Source of the DNA: Cordilura impudica
Taxonomy: Eukaryota > Arthropoda > Insecta > Diptera > Scathophagidae
Reading direction: 5' to 3'
NCBI GenBank assembly: GCA_963682025.1
Contig: OY821521.1
Location: 172,898,165-172,962,164, forward strand
DNA length: 64,000 bases
Shown here: piece after piece, positions 34,712 through 47,300 of the stretch
How the letters are laid out: each line of letters starts with the position of its first letter
Position numbering within the stretch: position 1 is the first letter of the stretch
The notes under the pieces: model-generated
Seen by the model: the letters and a program-made list of their open reading frames with translations, nothing else
The model's database searches: none
What the model was told of the DNA's origin: nothing
Made by a program: the position numbers and the translations under genes

Positions 34712-36790
34712 CTAGGGTGCCCCTTCATAATATGGAGGGGAAAAAAAGTGTTCGAATTTAAAGTCTCACCCCCCTAGAAATATGCGAATTGCAAAAAAAC
34801 TGAGAAATACAAAGTTTTGGGTCAATCAAAAAAAAAAAAAAAAAAAATTTAGAGGTACCTCAACGCGACTGAAATTTTCAAGTGTGTTTATTTGGGGAAA
34901 ATAATATTTTTTTTTTTTTCAGATTTTACGAAAATTTCGTTCTATAGTTTAAGTTATTATATGAATCGGTATTAGTACAAAATTATCTTTCCTAAAAGCT
35001 ACATAACTTGAAAATCGAATAAAAACTCGCCAAGAACTTGACAAATGCACCAGCCCACTGTTATGCCAAAAAACTCTAGGTCATGAAATTTGATGAAATT
35101 TTTTTCAACTTTAACAAATTGATTAAAGCCTTAATTATACCCTATACCACTATGTGGTTTGGGTATAATGACTTTGTGCTGCTGTTTGTAACAACCAAAA
35201 ATATTTGACCTAGACCCATCTTTAATTATACCGATCGAATCAGAATCACTATCTGATTCGATTTAACGTTGTCCGTCCGTCCGTCCGTCCGTCCGTCTGT
35301 GTGTCCATGTAAAGCTTGTAATCAAACTGCAGGTCACAAATATGAATATATTTAGATGAAATTTGGTATATAAGCTTTCATCGGCCATGGGATAAACGCT
35401 ATTGAAATTGGTGAAATTCGGTCCATGTTCAGACCTAGCCCCCATACAAATTACCCCTATGAAATCGACATAAATTGCCATAAGATCGAAATTGTCATAT
35501 AGATCTTCCTCAAAATGGGTTTGTATGCGTTCATTACATCCATTAATGAGTAGACCAAAAATGAGCCCTTTGGCCCCATACAGAGCTGCTTCCCGATATT
35601 CACTTAAATCTATTAAAAAACAAAAATATTGCGCTGATTCTTCTCAAATTTTGTTTGTATATGTTTTTGCAAAATACAAGAGACGTTACCAACCATGGTC
35701 AGGATCGGTCCATTTTTGGACCTAGTCCTTATATAGATATAGCATCCGATATGAACTTTTTCATATCTGCATATTTGCTTATTTTTTATGTCCAGTTAGT
35801 TGGGCCTAAGAGATAGGGTTTCCAAACGCATGGTATAGGGTATCGTATAGTCGGTCTAGACCGACTATAATTTTCTTACTTGTTTTTTATTGGTTTCTAT
35901 ACCTATAAATCCTCAAATATGAAGTATTGTTTCATTATCACGTTGTTAACCTATTGCGGAATGAGAAATATTTTTTGATAAAATTTTTAAAACTCCTTTT
36001 CTAAGTATTAAAAAATTTTCTTAAACAAAATTTCAAAAAGTGGATCTAGCACTTCAAGGTTTTATTAAATATATGTTAGAGATTAACTGTGTGAATTTTT
36101 GAGTAAATTCCACTGCCAGAATTTTTTTTACAAAGAATTTTTTTTTTGCGGATTTCGAGAAAAATGAGTTTTTTTTTTATGAAATATTCAGTAAATGTAC
36201 TCTTTCTAAATACTTTTTATAAAAAAATTTATCAGTTTTCTACTTTTAAATGTTATATTTTATCTTAATAGCCTAGGGTTTCTGAAAAAAAATAATACGA
36301 CCCCATTAACCCTTTTGGACTTGGGGTCACATATGACATCAATATAATGAAAGACAATTTTTTCAAAAAGATCAAATATTTGGTAAGTGCTGTTGAATTT
36401 TTAGATGTGACACTTAAAATATAATAACCAAATGTGCAAGTCTTCCATGCTAAAAGTTTGGAATAAATCGAACAACGCTAATCCATTCCTTGCCGAGGCC
36501 AAACTTTGAATTTTGGCATATTTAAAAAAATTAATTGTTCCAGTAAACAAGATGAAACCCTTACTATGGGTTGGGTAATAAAATTGTGCTATATTTTGCG
36601 ATTATGATCCAAAATTCAGCAGTATTTTCAAAATATTTGAATTTTTTTACTTAATCTTCTTATACTAGTTTGGGGTCATTTGTGGCGCCAAGTCCAAATA
36701 GGTTAATGACGTCAAATTGTAAAATCATCATAATCATCAAATCATAAAAATCGGTAAAATATAGCATAAGTAGGGTCGTTTTTTTTTTTC
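34712..36790. mobile_element. family D element, copy D1, interrupted by B2
   Basis: It starts CTAGGGTGCCCCTTCATAAT and follows D2 (40381 onward) through AATATGCGAAT.GCAAAAAACTGAGAAATACAAAGTTTTGG, the ATGAAATTTGATG segment and, after the insertion at 35136-35886, GAAGTATTGTTT and GCCTAGGGTTT. The right inverted arm of D2 is not found, so D1 is truncated or rearranged at its right side. A second inverted repeat lies inside: GGACTTGGGGTCACATATGA near 36330 and its relative inverted near 36675. No coding capacity. Confidence 0.7.
35136..35886 (+). mobile_element. family B DINE-like element, copy B2 (751 bp), nested in D1
   Basis: Complete copy: TATACCCTATACCACTATGTG at the 5' end, GTCCGTCC microsatellite at 35270-35300, 3' hairpin AGTCGGTCTAGACCGACT and CTTACTTGTTTT. 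It lies between T residues, the target preference described for Helentron/DINE elements. D2 at about 40785-40820 shows the matching stretch without insertion (ATTAAAGCC...TTTTAGTCTCTATACC). Confidence 0.88.
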
Positions 36791-37278
36791 ATTCTATCTG
36801 TCCAATAACTCAACATAGTACTTGGCAGTTATTGTTTTTCCTTTATCCAAGTAATCAATAAGTATTATACTACGTTTAATGTTTAATCAAAACACGAAAC
36901 TCATTGCAATACATTTTTTCTCAATCTTTAAAAGCAGCATCATTTTTACAAGGGTAACTTTTTTTCTACTTAATGAAATGTTAGGAAATTTTGATGCAAT
37001 TTTCCTAACAGTTGGTCCTTTTGAATAAACAGAAAAAAATTGCACTTGTCACGCCATCTCTATGTGAGGCCACATACTTTTCACTCCATGTAGTACAGAT
37101 AATCGTTATCCACTTAGTTAATGTGACTATTTGTTTGTGTGAGTTTTAAAATTTCCAATTTATTTATTTTAGATTGAATAATATGTAAGCGATAAAAAAC
37201 AACAGGATTAAAGGAAAACTTTTTTTAAACCGAATATATTTTACTACCGTAAAATACCTAAATATACGAGTATATATA
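36791..37278. other. unique DNA, no gene recognised
   Basis: Spacer between D1 and Helentron-like copy 3. Nothing supported. Confidence 0.5.
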
Positions 37279-40200
37279 TAACAAGTAAGAGTGTTAAATT
37301 CGGCTGTGCCGAATCTTTGATACCCTCCACCTCGGTTTGAGTATTGATAATAAATGTAAACAAAATATTGGCAAAAGTAAACAATTTGTTTAACTTAATA
37401 CCAAATTATTTCAGCAAATTCTTTGGGTTGGTTTTCTTCTTTTCTATTATTTCGGATTTATTTCGGTGTTTGCTTTTTGGACATCGTGGTTGCTGATCGG
37501 CATGCATTTAGGTTATATACCTTTATGCATGCGTTTCCGGTTATATGACATAACTTCTCGTTTAATTTACTTTTTGCGAATTAAATAGCTCGCCCGAACC
37601 TCCATTGCAAAGGTAATGGTTGTGTAGGGTGGCTATATGCACTAAATCGTGCTAATTGGAGATGGCTGTATAGTTTCTTTTAACTGGCCAAATATTTCTT
37701 CATTGCGGCCATATAGGTCGGATGGAGTAACAAATTAATAACCAAAAAAAAGCTCTCTCAACGTTTTTATTAAAATTTTCCCATATATGGAAAATATAGA
37801 GCATAAATTTATAATAATAAATAATCAAATTAGGGATGCCAAACGCAAAAAACCAAATGTCCCAACCATTTTAAATAAAATAATTTGTTATCTTTATTTT
37901 CTGAAAAACTTCAAATTTTCATCCAAAAAAAAATTGTGAAAATTTATATATAAATAACGTTCTCATCAAATTGCGTTTATTTATGTTACAATTTTTATGT
38001 TCGCAATTCTTAATTATCATTTAAGGTTTTCTAAAATTCATTGAATTTACATTAATGTTTTCTGTAGTGTGATTCTGCAAATTTCAACGATCCGACAATC
38101 ACAAAATATAGCCACAGCAATTTTTGTTTGCACTAAGGATTAAGTGATTCACTAAGTACATACATCTTAACGACAGTCGACATCTCTATTTTTCTATTTA
38201 TTTAAATTGGAAACGAGTGGCATCTCTGTCAAAATAAGCGAAAAACACAGAGAAGAATAGAAAAAAACAAATTTCTTCGTGTTTGACAGGATGATTTTAT
38301 GTTTATTTTGTTTACTAATATTTCTGTGTATTTATTTAAAAATGAAATAATGAATTGAATATGCTATTTAATTTTTTTTATTTATATAAAAAAGTTTTTT
38401 AATAAAAGCAAAATATTTTCACTATTTAATGATTTTTATTTATGTATGACGACATTTCAACCTAAAAATTTAAGTTTTTATCGATTGAATAAACAACACA
38501 AAAGTGGTTGTCGTTTAGATAACAACAACAGCTGACCTTAACAATAGCGAATATCGTTTAAAAATTTTACTGATAATTTTGCAATTTTCTTTTTTAACGA
38601 TTCGACTATCGTTAAAAGAAGTTACCTGAATGGCAATATTTTTTTTATATGTAAACATTTTTTAAACGTAAACATATTTGGCGTTTTTTTTTTGGAATTT
38701 CAATTTCTGTTTAACGAATAAAATTTATATATTAAAGATGCAATTGATGTCTTCTAAATTTAAAATTATTATTTCCGAGGTTTTGATATGATTTTTTGAA
38801 ATTCAATTAATATTTTCTAATTTATAATTGGAAATTTTAATTCCAGTTTTTAGAATGAAATTTTCTTAAATTTGAATGGAAAATTTAAAAGTGCAATTTT
38901 GTATTTATGTGAATAATAATGCTTAAGTAATTATAAACAATTTTTAAAAATTAGATGTAATCGCAATCAGATATTTTGCAGGTAAAGCAGTATAATAGTT
39001 CTTTATAACTATGTAGAACTGTTTTTAAAGCAAAAAACTTATTGATGAACTCGTAACTCTATTTTGTAAAGACAACAAAAAGTTAATATGCCAAACTTAT
39101 GTTCATATTTGTAACAGAATAATGAAAATACGTATGAAATAAAAGACCAGCCCGTGTATACTCTTAACATTGCTCTGTATGATATCCAGTTGAAAATATT
39201 AACATTCATGTTAAAATAGAAATAACTATTGCAAAGCTAATTAGAACAAAAATTGTGGCGCCATCTACTGCGGCATAGTCAAGCTGAGCAAAATGAAATG
39301 ACACTCAGTTAATGCAAAAGAAATGTATTTTCCCCACAACAAAATATTGCAGAATTTTATGTAAATAAAATAATATACCGACTTATTTCTAACATGCAGT
39401 TGTTATAGATATACATGTATATTATTTGTATTATTTAATATGTTTATATAAATTTATAAATAAATTTATACATAAATTTTTTTTTTTGCTATATTTACAT
39501 TTTTTTTTTTTATTAACAACTAGGTATTTTCGCATTATTTGCTTTAGATGTTGGTGAATTTTTACTCCCTTTATATTAACTCGTAGTGTCTGCTTGTCGA
39601 AAAATTTTTGGATCGATTTTAACCAATTTCCCGTGAGCCATTCGATCTGAAAATTTTCAGGCAGGCTCGTGGTAATAACAGAAATGATCTAACAAATTTT
39701 TAGAGTGATGCCAAAACAATGGAAACTTTTAAATTTTTCTACCAGAGTTAGTAAAAAAATGTACGAAGAAGTTAGTTTTTATTATATTATTACCACAATG
39801 ACCACAAAAACAACAAGTCCAGCTATGACAACAATACAACATTTAGAATAACAACAAGAACAATATAGAAACATTATATTTTTCATTTTTTTTTAATTTT
39901 TCAGAGATTTCCCTGGGCCTGTTCCACCTATTTTAATGATTTTTGAAAAAGAAATTGTCCAATGAATTTGGTGAATCATTCTCACTAAAAATGATCACTG
40001 TAGCTGCACCATTGAGGGCGTGATCGTGACAAGAACAACATAGAAAATTATATTTTTTCAAGACTTTTTTTAGTTCTTCATTCAAATCTCGGGCCCTAAT
40101 CGACCGATTTGGACAATTTTAAATAGCAAACTTTTCAGGATGCTAGTGAATCATTTTTTATGTCAACGAGTACCCTAGCTGCCGGATGGATGCCGTCATC

Positions 40201-40366
40201 CTGATTTCCACAGACGGACAGACGGACATCGCTATGTCAACTCCGGTTGTTATAAGGATCACAAATATATATATTTTATAGAGTCCAACATTTTTTTTCT
40301 AATTATTACAAACGGAATGACAAACTTATATGTACCCTCTGCACACTGGAGTGGAGGGTATAAAAA
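37279..40366 (-). mobile_element. DINE-1/Helentron-like element, copy 3 (3.1 kb)
   Basis: The plus strand begins AACAAGTAAGAGTGTTAAAT with the hairpin ATTCGGC-TGT-GCCGAAT at 37298-37314, and closes with CTGCACACTGGAGTGGAGGGTA. The microsatellite is reduced to two GACGGACA units near 40211-40227. It shares its ends with copies 1 and 2, but the interior matches only copy 4: CATCGTGGTTGCTGA, GGGATGCCAAACGCAAAAAA, GCCATCTACTG.GGCATAGTCA and GCTTTAG.TGTTGGTGAATTT. Compared with copy 4 it has about 0.55 kb extra at roughly 38055-38635, and lacks the three insertions of copy 4. No coding capacity was found. Confidence 0.85.
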
Positions 40367-40380
40367 TGGATGTATGTATG

Positions 40381-42387
40381 TTAGGGTGGCCCTTCATTAT
40401 ATTGGGGAAAAAAAAAGTGTTCAAACTCTCGGTTGCACCCCCTAGAAATATGCGAATAGCAAAAAACTGAGAAATACAAAGTTTTGGTCCACTCAAAAAA
40501 AAGTTTAGAGGTGGCTCAACGCGATTGAAAATTTCAAGTGTGTTTTTTATGGGGAAAATATGACTTTCTTTCAGATTTTAAGAAAATTTCGTTCTATAAT
40601 TTAATTTATCCGACAAATTGTTACATAACTTCGGGTCAGTATTAAATTAACTTTCTGAAAAGCTATCAAACTTCAAAATCGAAAAAAACTCGCCAAGAAA
40701 TAGCAAATGCCCCAGACCACTTTTGTGCCAAAAAAAACGAGGTCATGAAATTTGATGTAATTTTTTTCAACTTTACGAAATTAATTAAAGCCAACATTTT
40801 GTTTTAGTCTCTATACCTGTAAGTACTCAGATATGAAGTATTGTTTTATTAATACCTTGTTAACATATTAAACATTGAGACCGAAAATGGAAATTTTTTT
40901 TGATAAAATTTTGAAAACTCGTTTTTCAAATTTTGAAAAACTTTCTTAAACAAAATTTAAAAAAATTGATCTTGCTCTTTAAGTTCTTGTTAAATGCATG
41001 ATTGAGATTAACTGTGGGAATTTTTCGGTAAATCCCTATCTGGATTTCGGGAATAATGGAATTTTTTGTAAAATATTCTGTAAATGTACTATTACTAAAT
41101 ACTTTGTATCAAAAGTCATCACTTTTCTACTTTTAAATGTTGTATTTTATCTTAATAGCCTAGGGTTTTGGGAAAAAAATATTATGACCCCATTACCCTT
41201 TTGGAATTGGGGTCATATATGACCCCAAGCTAATAAAAAACAAATTATTCAAAAAATTCAAATATTTTGTAAGTGCTATTGACTTTTTAGATGCGACGCT
41301 TTAAATATTATAATTATGACATAAATCTGAGAACTTTAACCCATTATTTGCCAAGGCCAGCTTTGGATTTTAAGATATTTTTAAATAAAAATTACCGAAA
41401 ACGAGTTTTTCTATTAAACTCGATGAAACCACTATTTAGAATTTAAGAAAAATAATTCGGTTAATGTTTATTTATTTAACTCTTCAGTGCTCTTGGGATC
41501 AAAATAATTCATTGTGATATATCCTTGGTGCAATTATCTGCTTATTGCTCGCGAATATAAATTAAAAAAACTTTTAACCAATTTTGTTATAAAATTATTT
41601 TATGTATAAAAACTATCTATATTTTTCCAAATAAAATAAGAAGACCCACAAATGACCCAAAGCTAATAAAAGACAATTTATTCGAAAGAATATGAAATAT
41701 AAAATTAATTCTATTCATTTTGGTATATAAAAGGATGATTAAGTGTGCGATTCAAATTGTTTTCTGTAATCACTTACGACTTGCAATAAGTATTGCTTTT
41801 ATTTAATTGTATATTATTATATTAATTTTGTTTAAGAAAATTTTTCAAATCTTGAAAAAGGGTTTTCAAAATTTTTTCAAAAAAATTTTCCATTTTCGGT
41901 CTCAATGCTTAATAGGTTAACAAGATGGTAATAAAACAATACTTCATATCTGAGTACTTACAGGTATAGAGACTAAAACAAAATGTTGGCTTTAATTAAT
42001 TTCGTAAAGTTGAAAAAAATGCCATCAAATTTCACGATCTAGTTTTTTTTGGCACAAAAGTGGTCTGGGGCATTTGCTATTTTTTGGCGAGTTTTTAGCC
42101 GATTTTGAAGTTTTATAGCTTTTTAGAAATATAATTTAATGCTCCTCCCGAATTATATAACAATTTGTCGGAAAATGTTAAACTATAGAACGAAATTTTC
42201 GTAAAATCTGAAAGAATTCATATTTTCCACACTTGAAATTATCAATCGCGTTGAGCCACCTCTAAATGTTTTTTGATTGGCCCAAAACTTTGTATTCCTC
42301 AGTTTTTTTGCTATTCGCATTTTTCGAGGGGGTGCGACCGAGAGTTTGAACACTTTTTTCCCTCCATTTAATGAAGGTTAACCCTAA
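40381..42387. mobile_element. family D long-inverted-repeat element, copy D2 (2.0 kb)
   Basis: Arms of about 570 bp (40381-40958 and 41829-42387) are inverted copies. The left tip is TTAGGGTGGCCCTTCATTA, and the right tip read inward is TTAGGGTTAACCTTCATTA. Shared arm landmarks are TGAGAAATACAAAGTTTTGG, GAAATTTCGTTCTATA and TCAGATATGAAGTATTG. The roughly 870-bp centre includes GACCCCATTACCCTTTTGG. No transposase is present. Foldback-type or other long-TIR MITE families look like this; superfamily not assigned. The open frame at 40998-41222 carries no known domain. Confidence 0.8.
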
Positions 42388-43120
42388 TATATATGCTCGT
42401 ATATTAGGGTGACAGCCATTTTTTTTGGAATATCAATATGGGTTGGATTATTGTGATACTTGATCTGAAACTTTAGAGTGCAAAATTTGAGCCAAAACGG
42501 ATACAGCTTTCTGGACGCGCATTGAGTTCAAAGTTCAAATATGCATTTATGGGTAAAAATTATAAAAAAAAATAATTTTTCACAAAAATTTTGATATTAA
42601 TAATTGTGTTTCAATTAAATTAGTTAATAGACCATAATCTGGAGTAAATTATCTTTCTAATATAACAACAAAATCTATTATCGGTTGAAAAACAGCCATG
42701 TTATATCAAGTTCCCTAGCAATAAATGTTTCGAAGACCACTTGATTAAAAAAATCGAGCTCACATTATTAAAGACATTGAAATAATTTACAACAACAACA
42801 TGTTTGCATTCTTCTAATACCAAAATGATGTTATGTAAAGTATTTTGCATCTCTTTTATTGTTATGCCGTTATAAATTAATGTAAAAGCGGTACGTATTT
42901 TCTAGCACCATTTCAAAATCTCCAATTTTACTTTTTTAAAAATTTTGTTGAAGAAATTTTCGGAATTCAGCGATTGGACTTCAAGGTCTTATTAACAAGA
43001 TGTATATGACCAAAAATGCCAAATATTGTAGGTATTCTGTTCTTAATTTGGCGAGGGCAGCGTTTTTATTTCGGCGGATTTGAAGAAAAATATGATTTTT
43101 CATACTTTTTAAACTTTTAG
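42388..43120. other. spacer with a second TTAGGGTGAC-type start
   Basis: ATTAGGGTGACAGCC at 42412 resembles the tip of family D and may open another element, but I find no matching right end. The rest is unclassified and non-coding. Confidence 0.45.
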
Positions 43121-44160
43121 GCTATGTATGTATGTATGTGTGTTTCGTATAGCTTCCAAAATTGCCGGATCGATCTTGATGCATTTTTTTGGGAATCTTT
43201 AGAGTAGCCTGAGCGGTAACACTGTGAAGTCTGATATTTGATTTTTGGTTTGTGGGCGGATGGGGCGTGGCAAAATCAAATTTTTATATTGTACCAATTT
43301 GAATGAAAATTTCAGGGAATATGCAGAAGGGCCTAGCGGGTGACACTTTGAAGTCTGATTTTTGGTCTATGGGCGGAGGAGCGGGGCAAACTCAAATTTT
43401 AAAATTTTACCACTAAAGGCGTCTACATGTATATAAAAACAGATGGGCCGATTTTAATGAAATTCTCGGGGAATCTTCAGAATGGCCTGGCGGCTGATGC
43501 TGTGAGGTCTAATTTTTAATTTTTGGTCTGTGGGCGGAGGGGCATGGCAAAATTAAATTTTAATATTGTACCACTAATGGCATCTACATCTATAATATTA
43601 ATAGGCTAGGCAATTTCTTGTGACCGATGTTTTGTTCTACCGTTTTATCCCTTTTTTGTCCAAACGTATATTATTTGAAAGGTATTGCTTTTTAGCCGTT
43701 TTGTAGAGTTACAAATTTTAAAATTTTTTTCTTTATTTTGAGTAAATTGCATTTAAAGTTGCTACTAACACATACATAAAATTATACAAATGTTATGTGT
43801 GTTTTTTAAATTTGTTAATGTGTTTGTTAATGAGTTTGTTATCTTCATTCACAATAATAATAAACCATAAAAGTGTTGGTTTGTGAATTGGCTAAGTTGA
43901 AATATAAAACTGTCTAGAAATTACAGCCGAATTTCGAGCGCTGGAATTTGCTAGTATATATAAATAAATAAACCGATTTTAATTAAATTTTCAGGAAATC
44001 TTAAGAATAGCTGGCGGGTGACACTGTGAAGTCTGATATTTGATTTTTGGTCTGTCGTGCTTTACTTTTGTCCGACACTGTGTATTAATATTTAGATGCA
44101 ATATAACAACCAGATGTTTTCTTATGGCCTGCAACGCGGACTGGGCCCAGCTAGTTAATA
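43121..44160. repeat. about 145-bp tandem repeat, four units, split by F3
   Basis: Each unit holds CGATTTTAATGAAATT.TC.GGGAATCTT, GGCC..GCGG.TGA.ACTGTGA, TCTAATTTT..TTTTGGT and TGTGGGCGGAGGGGC.TGGCAAAA. Three units precede the F3 insertion (43150-43588) and a partial one follows (43955-44070). A TATG microsatellite leads in at 43125, and CTGGGCCCAGCTAG, a palindrome followed by CTAG, closes the block near 44154. The whole could be a larger Helitron-like element with internal repeats (inference). Confidence 0.7.
43589..43954 (+). mobile_element. Helitron-like element F3 (366 bp)
   Basis: Begins TCTATAATATTAATAGG after an A and ends GCGCTGGAATTTGCTAG before a T, so it sits between A and T as Helitrons do. 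AATTTC and GGAATT flank the GCGC just inside the 3' end and could form a short stem. It interrupts the 145-bp tandem repeat. Non-coding. Confidence 0.78.
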
Positions 44161-44399
44161 ATAAAACTGATTTTTCATTAAAGAATTTCTTAGAAATTTT
44201 TTAAAAAGCTGGATTTTAAGAACAACATTTCTTTTGAAAGTCCAAATTCTATTTCTACCATAAAATCGTTAAATTATTAGTTCGTAAAAAGGACTTGTAC
44301 TTGTACTTGTACTTTTGAGGGATTCTGGAGCACTTACGGGACTCCACTGTGTAACTTTCTGTATGAAACTTCGAGTGTTTAATCGAATTTATGTATATT

Positions 44400-47300
44400 T
44401 TAAGAAACTGTTTGGCGTTTATGTCATTTTAATTTTTACGTTTTTGCGCTTGGTTATTTTGCGTTTTTTTCCTAGCTTTTACGTTATTATTTTGTGTTTT
44501 TTTGCATTTTGCCTTTTGCCGATTTTTTGCTTCTTTGCGACCTTTCAATTTTTGTTTTTTAGTGTTTTTGCGATTTTACTTTTTTGTTTTTTTTGTGGTT
44601 TGGCGATTTAGCTTTTTTCCGATTTGCTAATATTTATTTTTTTTTTGCTGTTTTTCTCTTTTGCAATTTTGTGGTTTGGCGATTTCGAGATTTTGTTTTA
44701 TTAGATTATGTGGGCAATTCCATAAAAATGTAAACTTTTATGAAAAAAAAAATTTTTTTCATTTATATGAAGTAAGTTTAAAAATATATTAAAATATGTT
44801 CCAAGTTGCATAATGTAATTCCTTAAAAGCATTCTAGATAATAAAAAAAATATAAAATTTATTTGTTTACTCAATTTTCTTTTAATACATGTTTAAGAAA
44901 CTTTAGTGATTACGTCACAGTCATTCCGTCACGTCAAATGACAGTTAATAAATTCGATACTATTACAGGCCAGTTGCTCTAAATTATAATTTTATATAGC
45001 TTATGTATCATATGTAAAGTATGCATTAGTTTAAAATCTGACTTGCTTCTTAATTTACAAAAGTTCCCAGGTTTTAATACCAGGACATAGTCATGGTAGC
45101 AAAAATGTCATTCCGTCACACAATGAGAAATTACTCAAAAATAAAAGAATAAAATAGTGTAAAAATTGTTTCTGAGTTTTTTTTAAATCTCTTAATCATC
45201 AACAATCATTTTCAACTGAAGAATGAATTTTCAATTCAAAATAGCTTTGTAGAATAGCATTAACTTGAATTCTACAACTCAAAATGTCACTTCGTCACAT
45301 ATGGAATTGCCCATGTGCTTTTGCGATTTTGAATTTTCGCTTTTTTTGTGCTATTGTGTTTTTGCGATATGGCGATCTTGCGTATTTGTCGTTTTTATAA
45401 GTTTGTAAGTTTTCGATATTTAATTTTTACAATTTTTCGTTTTCTGATTTTGAGTTTTTATGTTTTTGAGTTCATGTAATTTTCGTTTTGCGATTTTCCG
45501 TTTAAGTGGTTCTTGCGGTTTTGTGATTTTGCGTTTTTCCGATTTTGCGTATTTGTCGTTTTTGTGATAATGCGTTTTTGCAGTTTTCTGATATTTAATT
45601 TTCACGATTTTCGATTCCGTGATTTTGAATTTTTTTTGGCGATTCTGCTTTTTTTCGATTTTGCGTAGTTGCCATTTTTTGTGATATTGCATTTCTGCGT
45701 TATTCTGATATTTAGATTTTACGATTTTGCATTTTTATGATTTGCGATTTTACTTTTCTCCGATTTGCTAATTTTTGTTTTTGCAATATTGCGTTTTCGC
45801 AATTTTTACTTCTTCCGATTATGCAGATTTTTTCGACTGTTTTTTTTCTCTCTCTCGCGATTTTGAGAATTTGCTTTTAAGCGATTGTAAGTTTTTTCGA
45901 TTTGGGTTTTCGCTATAATATGTTTTAGCGATTTTATGTTTTTACGGGTTTTTCTCCTTTTCCGTTTTTTGTAATTTTAGGTTTTTGTGATTTTGTATTT
46001 TGTAATTTTGCAATTTCCGCGTTCCTGATTTTTTGATTTTCGCAATTTTACAATTATTGCATTTTTGTGATATTGCTTTTTTGCTATTTTGTGTATTTGT
46101 CGTTTTTACGATTTTAAGTTTTTGCAATTTTTGCAGTTTCGCGATTTTGCGTTTTCCGATTTTGAGATATTCTGTTTATCTGATATTTCATTTTTACGAT
46201 TTTGTGGTTTTGTGATTTTGCCTTTTTTTGATTTTTTTTGTGAGTTTGCATTTTTATGATTTCGAGTTCTTAGAAATTTGCTTTTTGTGATTTAGTGTTT
46301 ATGTGATGCGGTTTTGCAATTTTCTGTTTTTGCTATTTTTTGTTTTTGCAATTTTGAGGTTTTCAAAGTTTTACTTTTTATGATTTTGCATTTATCTCAT
46401 AATACATATATTTGTTTTTGCTATTTTGCATTTTTGCAATTTTTCCGATTTTCCGATTTTTATGAAATATTACTTTTTGCGATTTTGAGTTTTCGCAATA
46501 TTGCGTTTTTCACATATTATGTTTTTACGATTTTCCTCTTTTTGTGATTTTGAGTTGTTGTAATTTTGCGTTTTTGTGATTGTCCAATTTTTTTGTTCAA
46601 ATTTTTCGCTTTTGCGATTTTGCGTTTTTCAGATTTTTTTTGTTTCTTGCTATTTTGCATTTTTCTGATTTTGCAATTGTTCATGTATATTTGCAGTTTT
46701 TGCTTTTGCAGTATTGGTTTTTTTTCGATTTTACGTTTTTCCGATATTTTGTTTTGAAGATTTAGAGTTGCTGCGTTTTTAAAATTTTTCAATTTTTGTA
46801 ATATTGGGTATTTTGTTCTTGCATTTTGCGTTCTGGGATTTTATAATATTTGCTTTATTGTAATTAAGCATTTTTGCGAAATTTTAGTTTTTGCGTTTTT
46901 ACGTATTTGTAATTTTTGCGGTTTTGCGCTCTTGCGTTGTTTGCGATGCTGCGTTTGTGCGATTTTAAGTTATTGCATTTTTGCGTTTTTCCGGTTTTGC
47001 ATGTTTCGACATTTTGGTTATTTGATTTTGCGTTTCTGTGTTTTTTTGGTTTTGCCATTGTGCCATTATGCGATTTTTCGTACTTTAGTTTTTGTGATTA
47101 TGCGATTTTTTTTTGGATTTTACGTTTATACAATTTCCTGTTTTTTGCGATTTATCGTTTTTACGGTTTTGCGATTTAACGATTTTACTTTTTTTTTTTG
47201 ATTTTGCAATTTTTCGTTTTTGCGATTTTGCAGATTTTATTTTTGCGAATTTGCGTTGTGGCAATTTTACGTTTTCATGATTTTACCATTTTTGTGATTT

